Assembly: GCA_022813625.1 (NCBI GenBank)
Contig: JAKLMB010000022.1
Span: forward strand, 558,001-622,000
Direction: 5' to 3'
DNA length: 64,000 nt
Source: Aaosphaeria pasadenensis
Lineage: Eukaryota > Ascomycota > Dothideomycetes > Pleosporales
The notes beneath the pieces were generated by a model. It worked only from the letters and a program-made list of their open reading frames with translations. It searched no databases and was not told the origin of the DNA. Below, piece after piece: positions 44,042 to 54,955 of this stretch. The first letter of the stretch is position 1. Each line of letters begins with the position of its first letter. A program made the position numbers and the translations under genes.

Positions 44042-46056
44042 ATGGACTCCACGATCAATGTGCGCAACGCGGTATCAACTAAGGATATGCATAATCCTGA
44101 CGCGAACCATCGACTATCACAAGATGAAACTTTGAAGAAGTTTGAGACGGCGAATCTCACTAGACTTGACGACGAGCGTGCAGAAGATCGACAACTTCTA
44201 TCGCACGAAGAAGAAAAGAAGTTGTTGCGCCGGGTAGACTTGCGTCTTATGGTACTATGTGCAGTTATCTTCATGATTAAGAATGTCGATGCCAACAATG
44301 TACAATATATACCCTACCTCTCATACTTAGAAGCCAAAGCACTAATTACCGTCGCAACAGGCTGCAAACGCTCGCATCATGAACAAGGGTACACCTCGGA
44401 ATATTCTGACTCAGCTCAAGATGACTGGCGACGAGTACAATTTCGTGAACACTATTTACTTTGTTTGTTACCTTGGAATCGTCAAACTACAAGCATTATT
44501 GACGCCGTTACAGATACCCTTCATCGTGTTCGAAATCCCGTCAAATCTGATTGTGAAGAAAATGCTTCCTTCGAGGTTCCAGTCTAGGATAATGGTAAGC
44601 TGAAATCGTTCTTGTCAATTACATGTTCTGACCTAATCGCGAAGGTAACTTGGGGCATTGCGCTAGCATGTCATGCCGCTGTCACAACAAAGGGAGGGCT
44701 CTACACCGCACGATTTTTCCTCGGACTCGTAAGTATACCTGAGACAGAGCTCATAAATACACTGACGATATTCCAGTGCGAGGCTGGAATGTTCCCAGGA
44801 ATCGTTCTTCAAATGACATACTGGTACCGTGCTGACGAAATGACTTGGCGCTTTTTGATTTTCTGTGAGTACTAACATTGTCTTCCAGAAATCTCAATTG
44901 AGTACATAATAATTGGTCACAGATTCATTCGAGTTTTTCGCCAACGTTGTCAGTGCTTTACTTGCGTTTGGGTTTGACCATATGAATGGCATGAGAGGAT
45001 TATCTGGATGGCAATGGTAGGTTGCCCCTTGATGCTCTACACTAATTCTGGTCGCTAAACAGCCCCCAACAGGTTTTTCTTGCTGGAGGGAGTGTTTACA
45101 GTTGCATTTGGAATATTAATATGGTTTATTTTGCCCGACTGTGAGTTATTTCATCGAGTGAACAATTCAATTTCAGCTGATCATGGTATGAACTTTGCCA
45201 GTCCCTGATCAAGCCAAATGGCTTACCGAGAAGGAAAAGGCCTTCCTCAAGGCTCGACTTCCCGCAAACGCTCCACGTTCAGACGAGGTGAACTTCAATT
45301 GGAAAGAGATCGTTGAAACCTTGAAAGACCAACGTCTCTGGCTGTTCACACTAATGTGGGCGACGAAGACCGTTGGCTCTTCTGGTCTTTCATTTTATCT
45401 CCCTGAGATTGTGTCTACCCTTAAACTCACGTATGTTCTCTCCTGTGTCACTTGCTTTAAATGCTAATTCATTGAATCGCAGGTCAATTGCCCAGAGCCA
45501 GCTCCTGACTATTCCTTCTTCAGTTCTCCCGATACTGCTGATCGCTGGGCAAACCTTCTTGACATGGAAGCGGAATGTACCATATCCAATCATTCCTTTT
45601 GTATACATGTCTATTACGCTCATTTGCTACGCGGTCCTCTACACTTATCCAAATGTCGGAGGGGTGTATGCTGCCACAGTCATCGCTGCTTCGGTATCGT
45701 TGGCATGGTTCTCTTCGGCATGGCCATGGCGTCTTCAAACGACTTCGAAAGCGACGGGCTCCGCCTTCGCCATCGCCTTCTCTAATTCTCTCGGTCAGAT
45801 TGGGTCAGTTGTCGGGCCACAGATTTTCCGTGTCAAATATGCTCCGAGATACTCCACTTCCTTCGGCATTGCTATGGGTTTTACCGTCATCTGCCTCGTC
45901 ACAATTGCCTACACCTGGTGGGTAACGAGAGAGACAGAGAGACAGACACGATACATACAGAAGCAAAGGATCGCTGCGGCACGAAATGGTGGATTTATCA
46001 CACAAGACGTAGATATCAACGCGGACTTTCGAAATCGGAAGGACGGAGCGGCCTAA
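44042..46056 (+). CDS. MFS permease, allantoate/anion-cation symporter (Dal5-like) family
   Basis: This is a 12-helix uptake-type MFS of the fungal Dal5/ACS family, which imports carboxylates, vitamins, ureides or small peptides. Nine exons are inferred: 44042–44299, 44361–44462, 44514–44594, 44645–44728, 44777–44864, 44923–45016, 45073–45140, 45202–45430 and 45483–46056, about 525 residues. Typical segments are KLLRRVDLRLMVLCA, the spliced VDANNAANARIMNKG, IPFIVFEIPSNLIVKK, ARFFLGLCEAGMFPGIVLQM, and EKAFLKARLPAN in the central loop. Many short introns are usual for the family. Intron 2 uses a weak GTTTGT donor. The substrate cannot be told from sequence. The upstream GATA site suggests iron or nitrogen control. 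Confidence 0.88.
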
Positions 46057-46542
46057 TTATAAAATGATTGGATGTGCGGACTCGAGCGATATGTTCGGAT
46101 GCTTTTGTAACTATCGCAAAGAAGATGAGTCAATCAATAGCTTTGGGCGAAGCTTTTTGCTTTAGTACTAAAGGGGAAGAGTGTGATAGGGGCAACAACT
46201 AATAAATGTAAGTAAATTACGTGTAAAGATACTATACATCAAACTTACAACTTCTAGAAAGGAATCCTGCAAATTACTAATCAAGATACCCTGGTTAGGG
46301 AGTTTTGTCAGAAGGAGCTTCATGGGCTTGGTAAACTTGTGCAGTATCGTGGCGAGGGCACCGTTTCGTGCCAAGACTGATGCAAATCGGCACACCGCTC
46401 CCTCAAAAAAGAATTCATAGTTAAACCAGGGTATGTTATACATTGGCAATAGTGCAATATCAAAATATTATCATAATTTACAGTTGTAACTGAGAACAGC
46501 GTAATCCAGTCTGACGCTTTTGCTATATGTTCTATTATTATT
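46057..46542. other. Convergent intergenic region
   Basis: No gene is supported in this 486 bp between two convergent genes. Confidence 0.6.
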
Positions 46543-47229
46543 TCAGGATTTCTCTATGATGTCGACATTCTGCTTCTTCTTTTTCGCTCTTCGCCTCCAG
46601 ATTACAATGGCCATAGCAACCACTGCTGCGATCGCACCTTCATAAAGGTCAGTACCCTAGGAAGAGACAAATGGAAACTACTTACCGAGAACACTAATAA
46701 CAATGAGTGGTACTTTAGCATTTGATGGTATTATTTGCACGGGCGGAGTGCCTTTGCTGTCGGCCTGAGCTGTTACTTGGGGTGCGACAGTCACTGTGAC
46801 GCGTTGTGAAATAAAAACTATTTCGTCCGCTTCAGGCGTTTCCGGCTCCGCTCCAGGGGCACTGAACGATTGAGTGACAGTGACGACTGTCGTGACGGTC
46901 GGTGAGTCTTTTCGGGTTGTGCTCGGTGTTAAAAGTGATTGCGGTATACGTAAGGTCGTCGTCTGTAACGACGTTGGGGTAGTTATTGTCGAGGAAGGGC
47001 GAAGCGAGGTTCGTGGCAAAAGTGTCCCTTGGACGTTCGAAGAGTGATCTGAGGCTGGTGCTCCTCTTGTGAAGGATTCGCTCTGCGTATGAGATGAGGT
47101 AGCCTGAACTGCTGGTGAAAGAGGGGGTGTTTTCTCAGCAGCCTGCACAACATTTTCGCGCTCTTGTCTTCCTACAAGCTTAGGAACTTGGATAGGGCAA
47201 GGACGTGGTTTTCGGCGGGATTCAATCAT
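46543..47229 (-). CDS. Ser/Thr-rich single-pass membrane protein, 212 residues
   Basis: I do not recognise the family. Two exons are inferred: 46686–47229 and 46543–46637. Exon 1 encodes a Pro/Ser/Thr-rich stretch with many likely O-glycosylation sites and a valine-rich part (VTTVVTVTQSF, QRVTVTVAPQV). Splicing joins VPLIVISVLG to AIAAVVAMAIVIW, making one transmembrane helix, followed by a basic stop-transfer RRRAKKKK and a short tail ending IIEKS. This resembles fungal Mid2/WSC-style surface proteins, but no WSC cysteine domain or clear signal peptide is seen with the start at 47229. The open frame extends upstream and includes hydrophobic residues, so the true start may be further 5'. Confidence 0.6.
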
Positions 47230-47783
47230 GGCCTTTACCAGCCACGATAGTTTGAAGGAGAAAACAAAGACTAAATAAGTGGTATGCGGAGACTGGAATG
47301 TTGGACAGCAATTAAGTGAGCTGACGCGTACGCTATGTATGTACAAGTCGAATCGGGACATAAAGGACATAAAACAAAGTAAGGTCACCATTATCTGTGT
47401 TCTACAAACATCAATGACACGTACGAAGCTTTTGGACCGTTTCACACTATATAACCGCCCGAGCAGATCCCTAGCCAATCAGACGATCCACCGATGTAAC
47501 ACGTTCAACTCTGACGAATCTTATGGTCCTCCTTATGTGCAAGCATACGTTTGATGATGATGTTTCCGGTGCGGCTCATGCTCTTTGTGATACAATTCGG
47601 CTCCTTGCATTGTTGAGGTAGGGTTAAATGGCCGATATCTACGGGTCCGAACGTTGCGGTTTCACCTACTCTATTAGTCTTCTCTATCGGTCTCTTGAGA
47701 TATACTTCATTGAAATAAGTTCTAACCTCCACAAGCACTCATTTATTCACAATCAGTTTCCTATCTTCGTGCGCATCTACAAC
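47230..47783. other. Divergent intergenic region
   Basis: This 554 bp separates the membrane-protein start from the Qdr-type MFS start. No distinctive site beyond one near-match TTATCTG (about 47,392). Confidence 0.5.
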
Positions 47784-49823
47784 ATGTCTCGCAATCGTTC
47801 TTCCTTGTCAGGTCTTCCAACCAAAATAACGAGGCGTTTCACCACTTTAGAAGGGTTCCGGGAGATTGGAGACCTTTATGTTGCGGGATCCAATGTGCGC
47901 GTTTTCTCTGTTCAAAATCAATTCGACTCGGAGTTGTATGAAGACGACAGAACCACGCGAAGTTCATTCAGCCTACCAAGCCAACGACGTTCTGATATAG
48001 TGCTTGGACTTGAAGAAAACAAACGAAATCCTGATGACAACGAGGCTGTAACAACTCCTCAGGACACCAAACCTCTTCCCGAAGCGCCCTATCACGTCTT
48101 TTCCAATAAAGAAAGATGGGTAGTCGTGGTTCTGATTGGAAGTGCAGGACTCTTCTCAGGCCTCTCGTCAAACATCTACTTTCCAGCTCTGGATGCAATC
48201 GCACAGGTATGCCTCTTCTGTGTTCAATATGGGTTGGGACTAATCATTTCTTCAGGACCTAAACATCAGTCTGAATGCGGTGTCTCTCACAATCACATCT
48301 TACCTGATCATTCAGGGTATCTCTCCATTACTTTGGGGCACCCTTTCAGACACTATTGGGAGGAGGCAAATATACATTTACTCATTTCTGGTGTACATAC
48401 TGGCGAATATCGGCCTATCTTTCTCCCCAACCTTTACAGTACTATTCATATTTCGCGGACTTCAAGCTGCTGGAAGTGCTTCGACGGTCAGCATTGGTAC
48501 GTACTTTACATCATTCCCGGTATGAGTGGTCCGCTGAACATTCAGGAAATGGCGTTATCCAGGACATCATCCCACCAGCTGAAAGGGGAGGTTTCATCAG
48601 CTTCTATCAAGCGAGTGAGTGTCAACTCCGCCCTTGATACTAAAATCATCTTCTCATGTAGACTTTAGTTCGAAATCTCAGCATTGCCATTGGCCCAGTG
48701 CTTGGTGGTATACTCAATAATTTCTTCGGCTTCAGGTATTGTTTCCTTATCCCCAAAAGAAAACCTGGCAATGTCATTAATTTTCAACAGGTCGATCTTT
48801 ATTTTTCTTCTCATACTTTCGACCCTTACGCTCGTTGCAATTCTCCTATTTCTGCCCGAAACCCTTCGTAGCATTGCAGGAGATGGCAGCGTGCGGCTCC
48901 ATGGCATTCACAGACCGTTCATCCGTAGAAGAACAAAGGAATCCCTTTACGACGATCCTAGCACTGCCGATGTTGCACACAATCGCCCCAAAGTAACGGC
49001 CAGAACTTTCGTTGAGCCCTTACTGCTGCTGAAGGAAAAGGACATCTTGCTCAGTTTGCTATTTGGCGGTACTGTTTATGCAGTCTGGAGTATGGTGACA
49101 GCCAGTACTACTGGGATCTTCAAGAGAAGTTTCCACTTAAGCAACCTGCTTCTCGGACTTTCATTCATTCCAAATGGTTAGTCTACTTTCCCTTGCTAAA
49201 TCCTATGAATGTCTTGAGTCATTATGCTGACTGACAGTGGCACAGGCCTGGGAACAATCGTTGGCTCGACCATAGTTGGCAACCTGATGAACCAGTCATA
49301 CGTTCAAGCGGAGGCAACGTACAAGGAACGACGTGGCCTTGCGCCTACGTTCGTTTTGTCCAAAAAGGCCATACCGCTCGATTTCCCGATTGAACATGCA
49401 CGTCTGCAGCATATTGGTTGGATAACCGTGGCTTTTATCCTCAGCACTGCTGCTTACGGCTTCTCGGTCGCCTTTGACAACTTGACATCTAGGCCAGGAT
49501 GGATTGCCTTGCCACTTGCCCTACAGTTCCTGATTGCTGCGACCTCGAATGCGATATTTGCAATCAACCAGACTATGGTATCGGATTTGTGTCCGGGTAG
49601 AGGTGCATCGAGCACAGCAATCAACAACCTCGTAAGGTGTAGTCTGGGCGCTATCGGCGTTGCTTTCGTCGAGAAGATGATAGAAAACTTGAGCGTTGCG
49701 GGAGCTTTCCTGGGATTGTCGTTGATCACCTTAGGGACCGTTCCTATGGTGGTGATACAGTGGTATTGGGGGAGAGATTGGAGAAGGGAAAGGGGCGAGC
49801 GAGGGGCGCGAGATAAAATGTAG
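47784..49823 (+). CDS. MFS transporter, DHA1 Qdr-type
   Basis: This is a 12-helix drug:H+ antiporter of the Qdr1/2/3 type, which exports drugs, polyamines or amino-acid derivatives. Six exons are inferred: 47784–48206, 48256–48496, 48546–48614, 48669–48735, 48791–49176 and 49246–49823, about 587 residues. A 115-residue cytosolic N-terminus precedes TM1 (VVVVLIGSAGLFSGLSSNIY). Motif A reads LWGTLSDTIGRRQIYI. Further segments are FRGLQAAGSASTVSIGNGV, IRNLSIAIGPVLGGILNNFF and FLPETLRSIAGDGS. The acceptor at 49244–49245 gives FIPNGLGTIVGSTIVGNLMN, as in homologues, rather than the nearer CAG at 49236–49237. It is divergent from the Ser/Thr-rich membrane protein. Confidence 0.88.
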
Positions 49824-50137
49824 AATACGACCACGTGTTTAGAATCTATTTCGAGATCAAATAAATCAAGAACTCAATGAAGCGCTGTTCAAGAAAGTGC
49901 TTGTGCAAGAACACCGTCGACCTTCGTAGATCTGCTCCATTATTGAGGCTCAGACAGGTGCTCCATTGAGACGCGTCATCGCTACCTATATACAAGTATC
50001 CCTCAGTGGCTTGGTAAATCCGCTAGCCAAGTAAAAGATACCCCGTCCGCTTTTGTCTCCTTCAGCGCACTTGTTTCCTTCATCACTCTTATCTCTTCGT
50101 CTCTCTCGTCTCCAGGAGCCATTATACCTCAATCACA
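49824..50137. other. Intergenic upstream of PAP2 gene
   Basis: This 314 bp stretch includes a pyrimidine-rich section (TCTCTTCGTCTCTCTCGTCTCC) just before the PAP2 start, a usual fungal core-promoter feature. Nothing else is seen. Confidence 0.55.
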
Positions 50138-51325
50138 ATGGCGTTGCTCGATCGCGCTGCGTTGTCCTATGTGGCAGACTGGATCATCATCGTTGTGTTC
50201 TTGGGCATTGCCGGCGCATTTACCATCCTGGAGCCAGTCAAACGCGATTTTTCATTGACAAATGATGCTATCTCCTACCCTTATCGCGAGGATACAATTT
50301 CGATACCCCTTCTTTTTATCGTTGCCGTGGTTGCTCCTGCCATCATCATCGCTATCATTTGCGCTGCCCTTGTGCGAATACCACCTCGACCAGGCATAGA
50401 GCCATCGACCAAGGCACATTGGAAGCGCAAGTTGTGGGAATTGCATGCTACATGGTTGGGTCTCGCGTTCTCCCTCACGCTTTCGCTCTTCCTGACCCAG
50501 ACCATGAAGAACATGTTCGGAAAACATCGTCCGGATTTCCTGGCGCGCTGCAATCCGGATATTGTAAACATGGATAAATATCTCGTGGGCGGTTACACCA
50601 GTGAAGCACTCGAGGGCACTTCGCAATTAGTGAATTGGCAGATATGTCGCAGCAAGGATGGAACTGGGGTCGGGAAATCAGAATTCATTGATGGATTTAG
50701 GAGCTTTCCAAGTGGGCATTGCACAGGTTTGTTTGCCTCTATCATTTGAAATCTGTAAAGTTGTATAGCTAACAACATGACCTCAGTCGCCTTTGCAGGT
50801 CTGACCTATCTCAGTCTCTTTTTGGCTGCTAAGTTTTCCACCAACGTCCCATTTCTGAGGTCTGCGCCCGGGAGAGAATCGAGCCACTTCCCATATGCGG
50901 ATGAGAGAAAGGCATCTGCCGCACCTCCACTGTATCTGTGGGTGATAGTATTCATTCCCTTTGGGGCTGCCATCTACATTGCTTCGACGCGCTTCACAGA
51001 TTACAAGCATGCAGGTTTCGACGTCCTATCTGGCTCCTTAGAGGGTGCTGTAGTTGCTTGGTTCGCTTTCCGAGTGTATCATCTCCCCGTTCGTCGCGGA
51101 GCTGGTTGGGCTTGGGCACCCCGTCATCGAAACGCAGCATGGGGGATAGGAGTTGGAATGGGCAGCTATGGCATACTCAGCCATTCCAAAACCAATATGC
51201 ACAGACAGGCCGACGCTGAGCGGGCGGGCGCAGATGGACGGCACACCGCATCAGTCGAACTGCGTGATCTTCGTGCCACAGAAACGGCAGATGGAAGCTA
51301 CGACAGCCATCGTGCCTTGGTATGA
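50138..51325 (+). CDS. PAP2-family lipid phosphate phosphatase
   Basis: This membrane enzyme dephosphorylates lipid phosphates such as phosphatidate or diacylglycerol pyrophosphate, like yeast Dpp1/Lpp1. Two exons are inferred: 50138–50726 and 50787–51325, about 375 residues. Several membrane helices are present (IIIVVFLGIAGAFTIL, IPLLFIVAVVAPAIIIAII). The three phosphatase motifs are visible: KNMFGKHRP (Kx6RP), FPSGH split from TVAFAG by the intron, and TRFTDYKHAGFD (Rx5Hx3D). The C-terminal tail is hydrophilic. It shows no obvious link to the iron genes. Confidence 0.92.
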
Positions 51326-52323
51326 TGATACAGTACATGGCAACTGTGAGCACATGTGCTTGAAAGAATGATTCCAATTGGTCGAGGCACAGTTCAGTAA
51401 GGCCAAAAACGACGCGTATGGTCGCTTAAGATCAACAACTATTTATGGGAAGAAGGATGATCGATGAACCCCACTGTCGGTAGGACAGGGATTTGCAAGT
51501 GTATACTAGTAAATAGTACAAAATACGAAAACACATTTACAGGCGTAACCTTATGTGGTAGTCAGTAGCATGCTCGTTACAGCGTGACGTCGGATTAGAG
51601 TTGATTGGTAGTCCTTGAACAAGGTTAGGCTCCTTATCCTTGCCCTACCTAAAACCAATTGTTGACGATCTAGACCGAATTTCGCAAACCGAGTACGAAT
51701 CCGAATACCTACATGCAGCTACAACACGCTTTGACCAAGTGAATAGCAAGGGGGGCGTGCGGACAAAAGAAAGCCGTGCCGCCATCTCCGCCATCTCCGT
51801 CATGTCCGGCTGATCAATTAAGCCTGCCAAGAAGATGCTTAGCCCATTCTAGCTCGTTTTAGTCTAGCTGAAGATATGGTAGGCTTCACAACCTTGGAAT
51901 GACACATCGATCCACATCAACACAGGCCACCAGAATTGAAAACACCACCTTTTTGATAAGCAACACCTTGTTCGAGGCCCGGAGGACTTACTAGGAGAAG
52001 CCGTCGATTACGGTTTCGCGGAGATAACAGAGCTGGAACACGCCTCCTGAGTTCCATAGAATCGAGTTCAGTCAATCTATTTAGATAAGGCACGGACTAC
52101 AAGTGAATTGCCATTTAACCTTTGGTATTGTGGTATGATATTTCGGGTCCAGAATCTCCCGCGAGGTCTCCCAGATAAAAATACAGTGAAGAGAGGTTTC
52201 ATCTAGTCATCTAGGTTGCTGTTGTTGACACAAACATGAAGCAGAGGTAGAATGCTCAGTTCAATTTACTCCGTACTTGATTTGAATCTACAGGCTGCGT
52301 CTCATGCTGCTCGGTGGATCCAT
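51326..52323. other. Convergent intergenic region, no gene
   Basis: This 998 bp stretch lies between the PAP2 and FET3 3' ends. Short frames only. Confidence 0.6.
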
Positions 52324-54428
52324 CTAAACCGACTTGGCTTTGATTGGTGCTACTCCATACCATGCAACAACGCCGACGCCCACAAAGGCCGCCACGCAAC
52401 TAAAGACCAACGCTACGATGCCTCTGGGTGTGAACCCCGCCGGCAATGGTCCTGGAGCTTTGTTCTCTCCAGCCAGATCGAATAAGTCGACTGTATTACC
52501 AGCAGCATTACCTGCCGTGGGAACACGCGATGATTTGCAAACGTCCAAGTGATTTTCTGGTATGCCATCCGCGAGCTGCTTCTGAAGTGACAGCGGCGAC
52601 TCAATCATCGTGGCAACAAGTCCGGATGCCACGTGCCATTCGATGTGGCAGTGGAACAGCCAGATTCCAGGGTTGTCAGCACGGAATCGTAGGACGATGT
52701 TCCCATTGGGATTTACCAACACCGTATCACGCCTCATTGGGCTCGCGGGAAATGTACCATCTGTAATCGTAGTGGCATCATAAGGACCGGCTTCTTCCTC
52801 CGAACGATAGGCAACTTGAAAGGCGTGGCCATGTAAATGGAATGGATGTCTACATAGATGTAAGTGAACAGGATCCATTGTTATTCTGACTGAGGAACGG
52901 CTGTCGGGCATGTGGAAGAACTTACTTTCCTGGATCGTTGTTGTTAAGTATGATTTCAATAACTTCGTTTTCAGAGAGAATGAATTGATTTGTGTATGAT
53001 CCGTAGATCTCCGGATTGGAAGCATTGGCTCCAGTTGAGAGGGCGGTATACAGAGTCGGAACCTTTGGTGGAACGTACGTCTTATCATTAAAGAAGGCAC
53101 TGATTATAGGCCATTAGCGTAATTCTCCAGGCGTACAGCCCCATACAGTCATATGCGGTGATTGTATGAGACAGTAACAGTCAACATGAACGAGCTAACT
53201 TACTAGTTCGCGCCATCGATCAGATTGTCCATCTTCATATCCAATGTGATCGACCTGTCAACATGCTGGAGCAGCGGCTCACTATCCTGAGGTACGAGTG
53301 TGAAATCGTCGAAGGGCGCGAATTCCGAAATCTCTTTGGCTGCGGGTTTTTCTTTGGTGCTGTCATAAACGAGCCAACCAGTAACATTCGGATTCAGGCC
53401 GTCTGGTACGACATCGAACAAGTCCTATTTGAACCGTTATTGTAAGTTCCTCGAATTGTTCGGATTGATGCCAGATGATCTCTCCAAAAAGCACTAAAAG
53501 GGCAACGCAGGTGGACACCGAGACAATCGTACCTGATCCATACTCCCAACGAAGGCAAAGTTGCCAGCCGTCGAATTTTTGGTTGTAATCAGTACGCTGT
53601 ACCTTTGCGCAGCTGTCATGTAGATCATGCTTGCTTCCGTTGGTTCAGTGTATATGCCATCTACCTCAACGATTCTCATAGTGTGATCCTCGAACCACAC
53701 ATACTGGGCTGCGAACGCCCCCATATTCACCATCCTTACAAGATATGTTTTTCCTGGTTCTACGGCTACAGAGAGATCTCTCGTTTCATTAACAAGAGAA
53801 GACTGAGGTACAGGCTCAGCGCCAGAAGGATTGCTGATGGATAAAAACGAGTTAAGGAGCGGGTTCATCAGGCTGTGATACCAGTCGGAAAATGTGAGAA
53901 CAATCTCAGCATCATAGAGGCTTTTATGAGGAGATTCAGGATCGTGGATTATGAGCGCTCCGCGTAGTCCGTCAGGATATTGGCCTCTACTATGCGAGTG
54001 GTACCAATATGTACCCGGCTGATCGACCTATAGGAATGTGTTACTCAGAATTTTCGTCTCTGGTATCAACATTCTGGACTCACTGTAAAATTGTACACAA
54101 AGCTGCTTCCTGGTGGGATATCGCACTGTGTGACGGCGACAGGCCCATCCATATGGGTTGACCCATTCTGATAAATGCCGTGAAAATGTAGACTGGTTGA
54201 TTCGTTGTGCAGGGAGTTGGTCACATTAATGATAAGGCGATCCCCTTTGTCTGCTGTTATTGTCGGAATAGGCCACTGTCCATTGATGCCGATGACTGGG
54301 CGATTTTGCAGACCGTCAGGGTTGGCATAGACCCAGCCAACGTCGAAGTTGTGGTTGATGGTGCTCGCGTGCGCGAACCCCACGAGAGAGTACAAAAGAA
54401 ATGATGATGTTCTGAAGTATGAGAGCAT
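52324..54428 (-). CDS. FET3: Fet3, cell-surface multicopper ferroxidase of high-affinity iron uptake
   Basis: Fet3 oxidises Fe(II) to Fe(III), which its partner Ftr1 imports. Five exons are inferred: 54084–54428, 53533–54027, 53204–53424, 52926–53099 and 52324–52849, about 586 residues. The start at 54428 gives a signal peptide (MLSYFRTSSFLLYSLVGFAHA). All four copper-ligand motifs are present: SLHFHGIYQN, YWYHSHSRGQ, HPFHLHGHAF and LFHCHIEWHV. Introns interrupt conserved motifs (NFTV|DQPGTYWYH, GAN|YAFFNDKTYV), supporting the joins. The C-terminus has one transmembrane helix (GIVALVFSCVAAFVGVGVVAWY) and a short cytosolic tail, as in yeast Fet3. It is divergent from FTR1, the usual fungal arrangement. 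A damaged paralogue lies at 24.6–26.4 kb. Confidence 0.96.
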
Positions 54429-54955
54429 GTTGCACAAGACAGTGAAAGTATGTCCTCAGAACGTTCGTAGGGTCTCACAACCTGTTGCAAGTAGATCAAA
54501 ACCCAGGTGTCACCGAGTCTTATCGAACGAGACAAATTACCGTGGATCGAACACTTGGGCCCCCGATTTTGTTCCAGAGGGGTCGGCAACATCCAACTGG
54601 TGTCGCTCGAACGAGGCGGAGAACTATCGGATCATCTGATAAGCCACAGATAAACATGCAGCTTCATTGAGAGCAACCATTCGCCAGACCATGCCGTGTG
54701 ACACGAAGATCGAGGACAACAATGGACTTTAATGGGATCTAGACCCACGTGTTGAAAGCTCTGCCGTAAAATTACGTGAAATTATTAGTCGCCACGGAGC
54801 CGACCTGCGGAAGCTCCTAAGTCAGGACCAGGGAAGGAACATATCATGAGCGAGTTGAGCCGATCTTTCGTCAACAAATGTTTCCCACAAAATCTTCCAC
54901 TTGATCACCACATCGCAAAACAATCCATTGGCCATCAACACGACCTTTTCAAACA
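54429..54955. promoter_or_regulatory. Shared divergent promoter of FET3 and FTR1
   Basis: This 527 bp region controls both subunits of the uptake complex, keeping them co-expressed. It holds a perfect ATCTGATAA (54634–54642) and an adjacent CAGATAA at 54646. Confidence 0.7.
54634..54642 (+). promoter_or_regulatory. ATCTGATAA iron-repressor GATA motif of FET3/FTR1
   Basis: Perfect match to the SreA/Sre1 consensus, 206 bp upstream of FET3 and 314 bp upstream of FTR1. Iron repression of fetC/ftrA-type pairs through such sites is established in aspergilli and related fungi. Confidence 0.7.
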
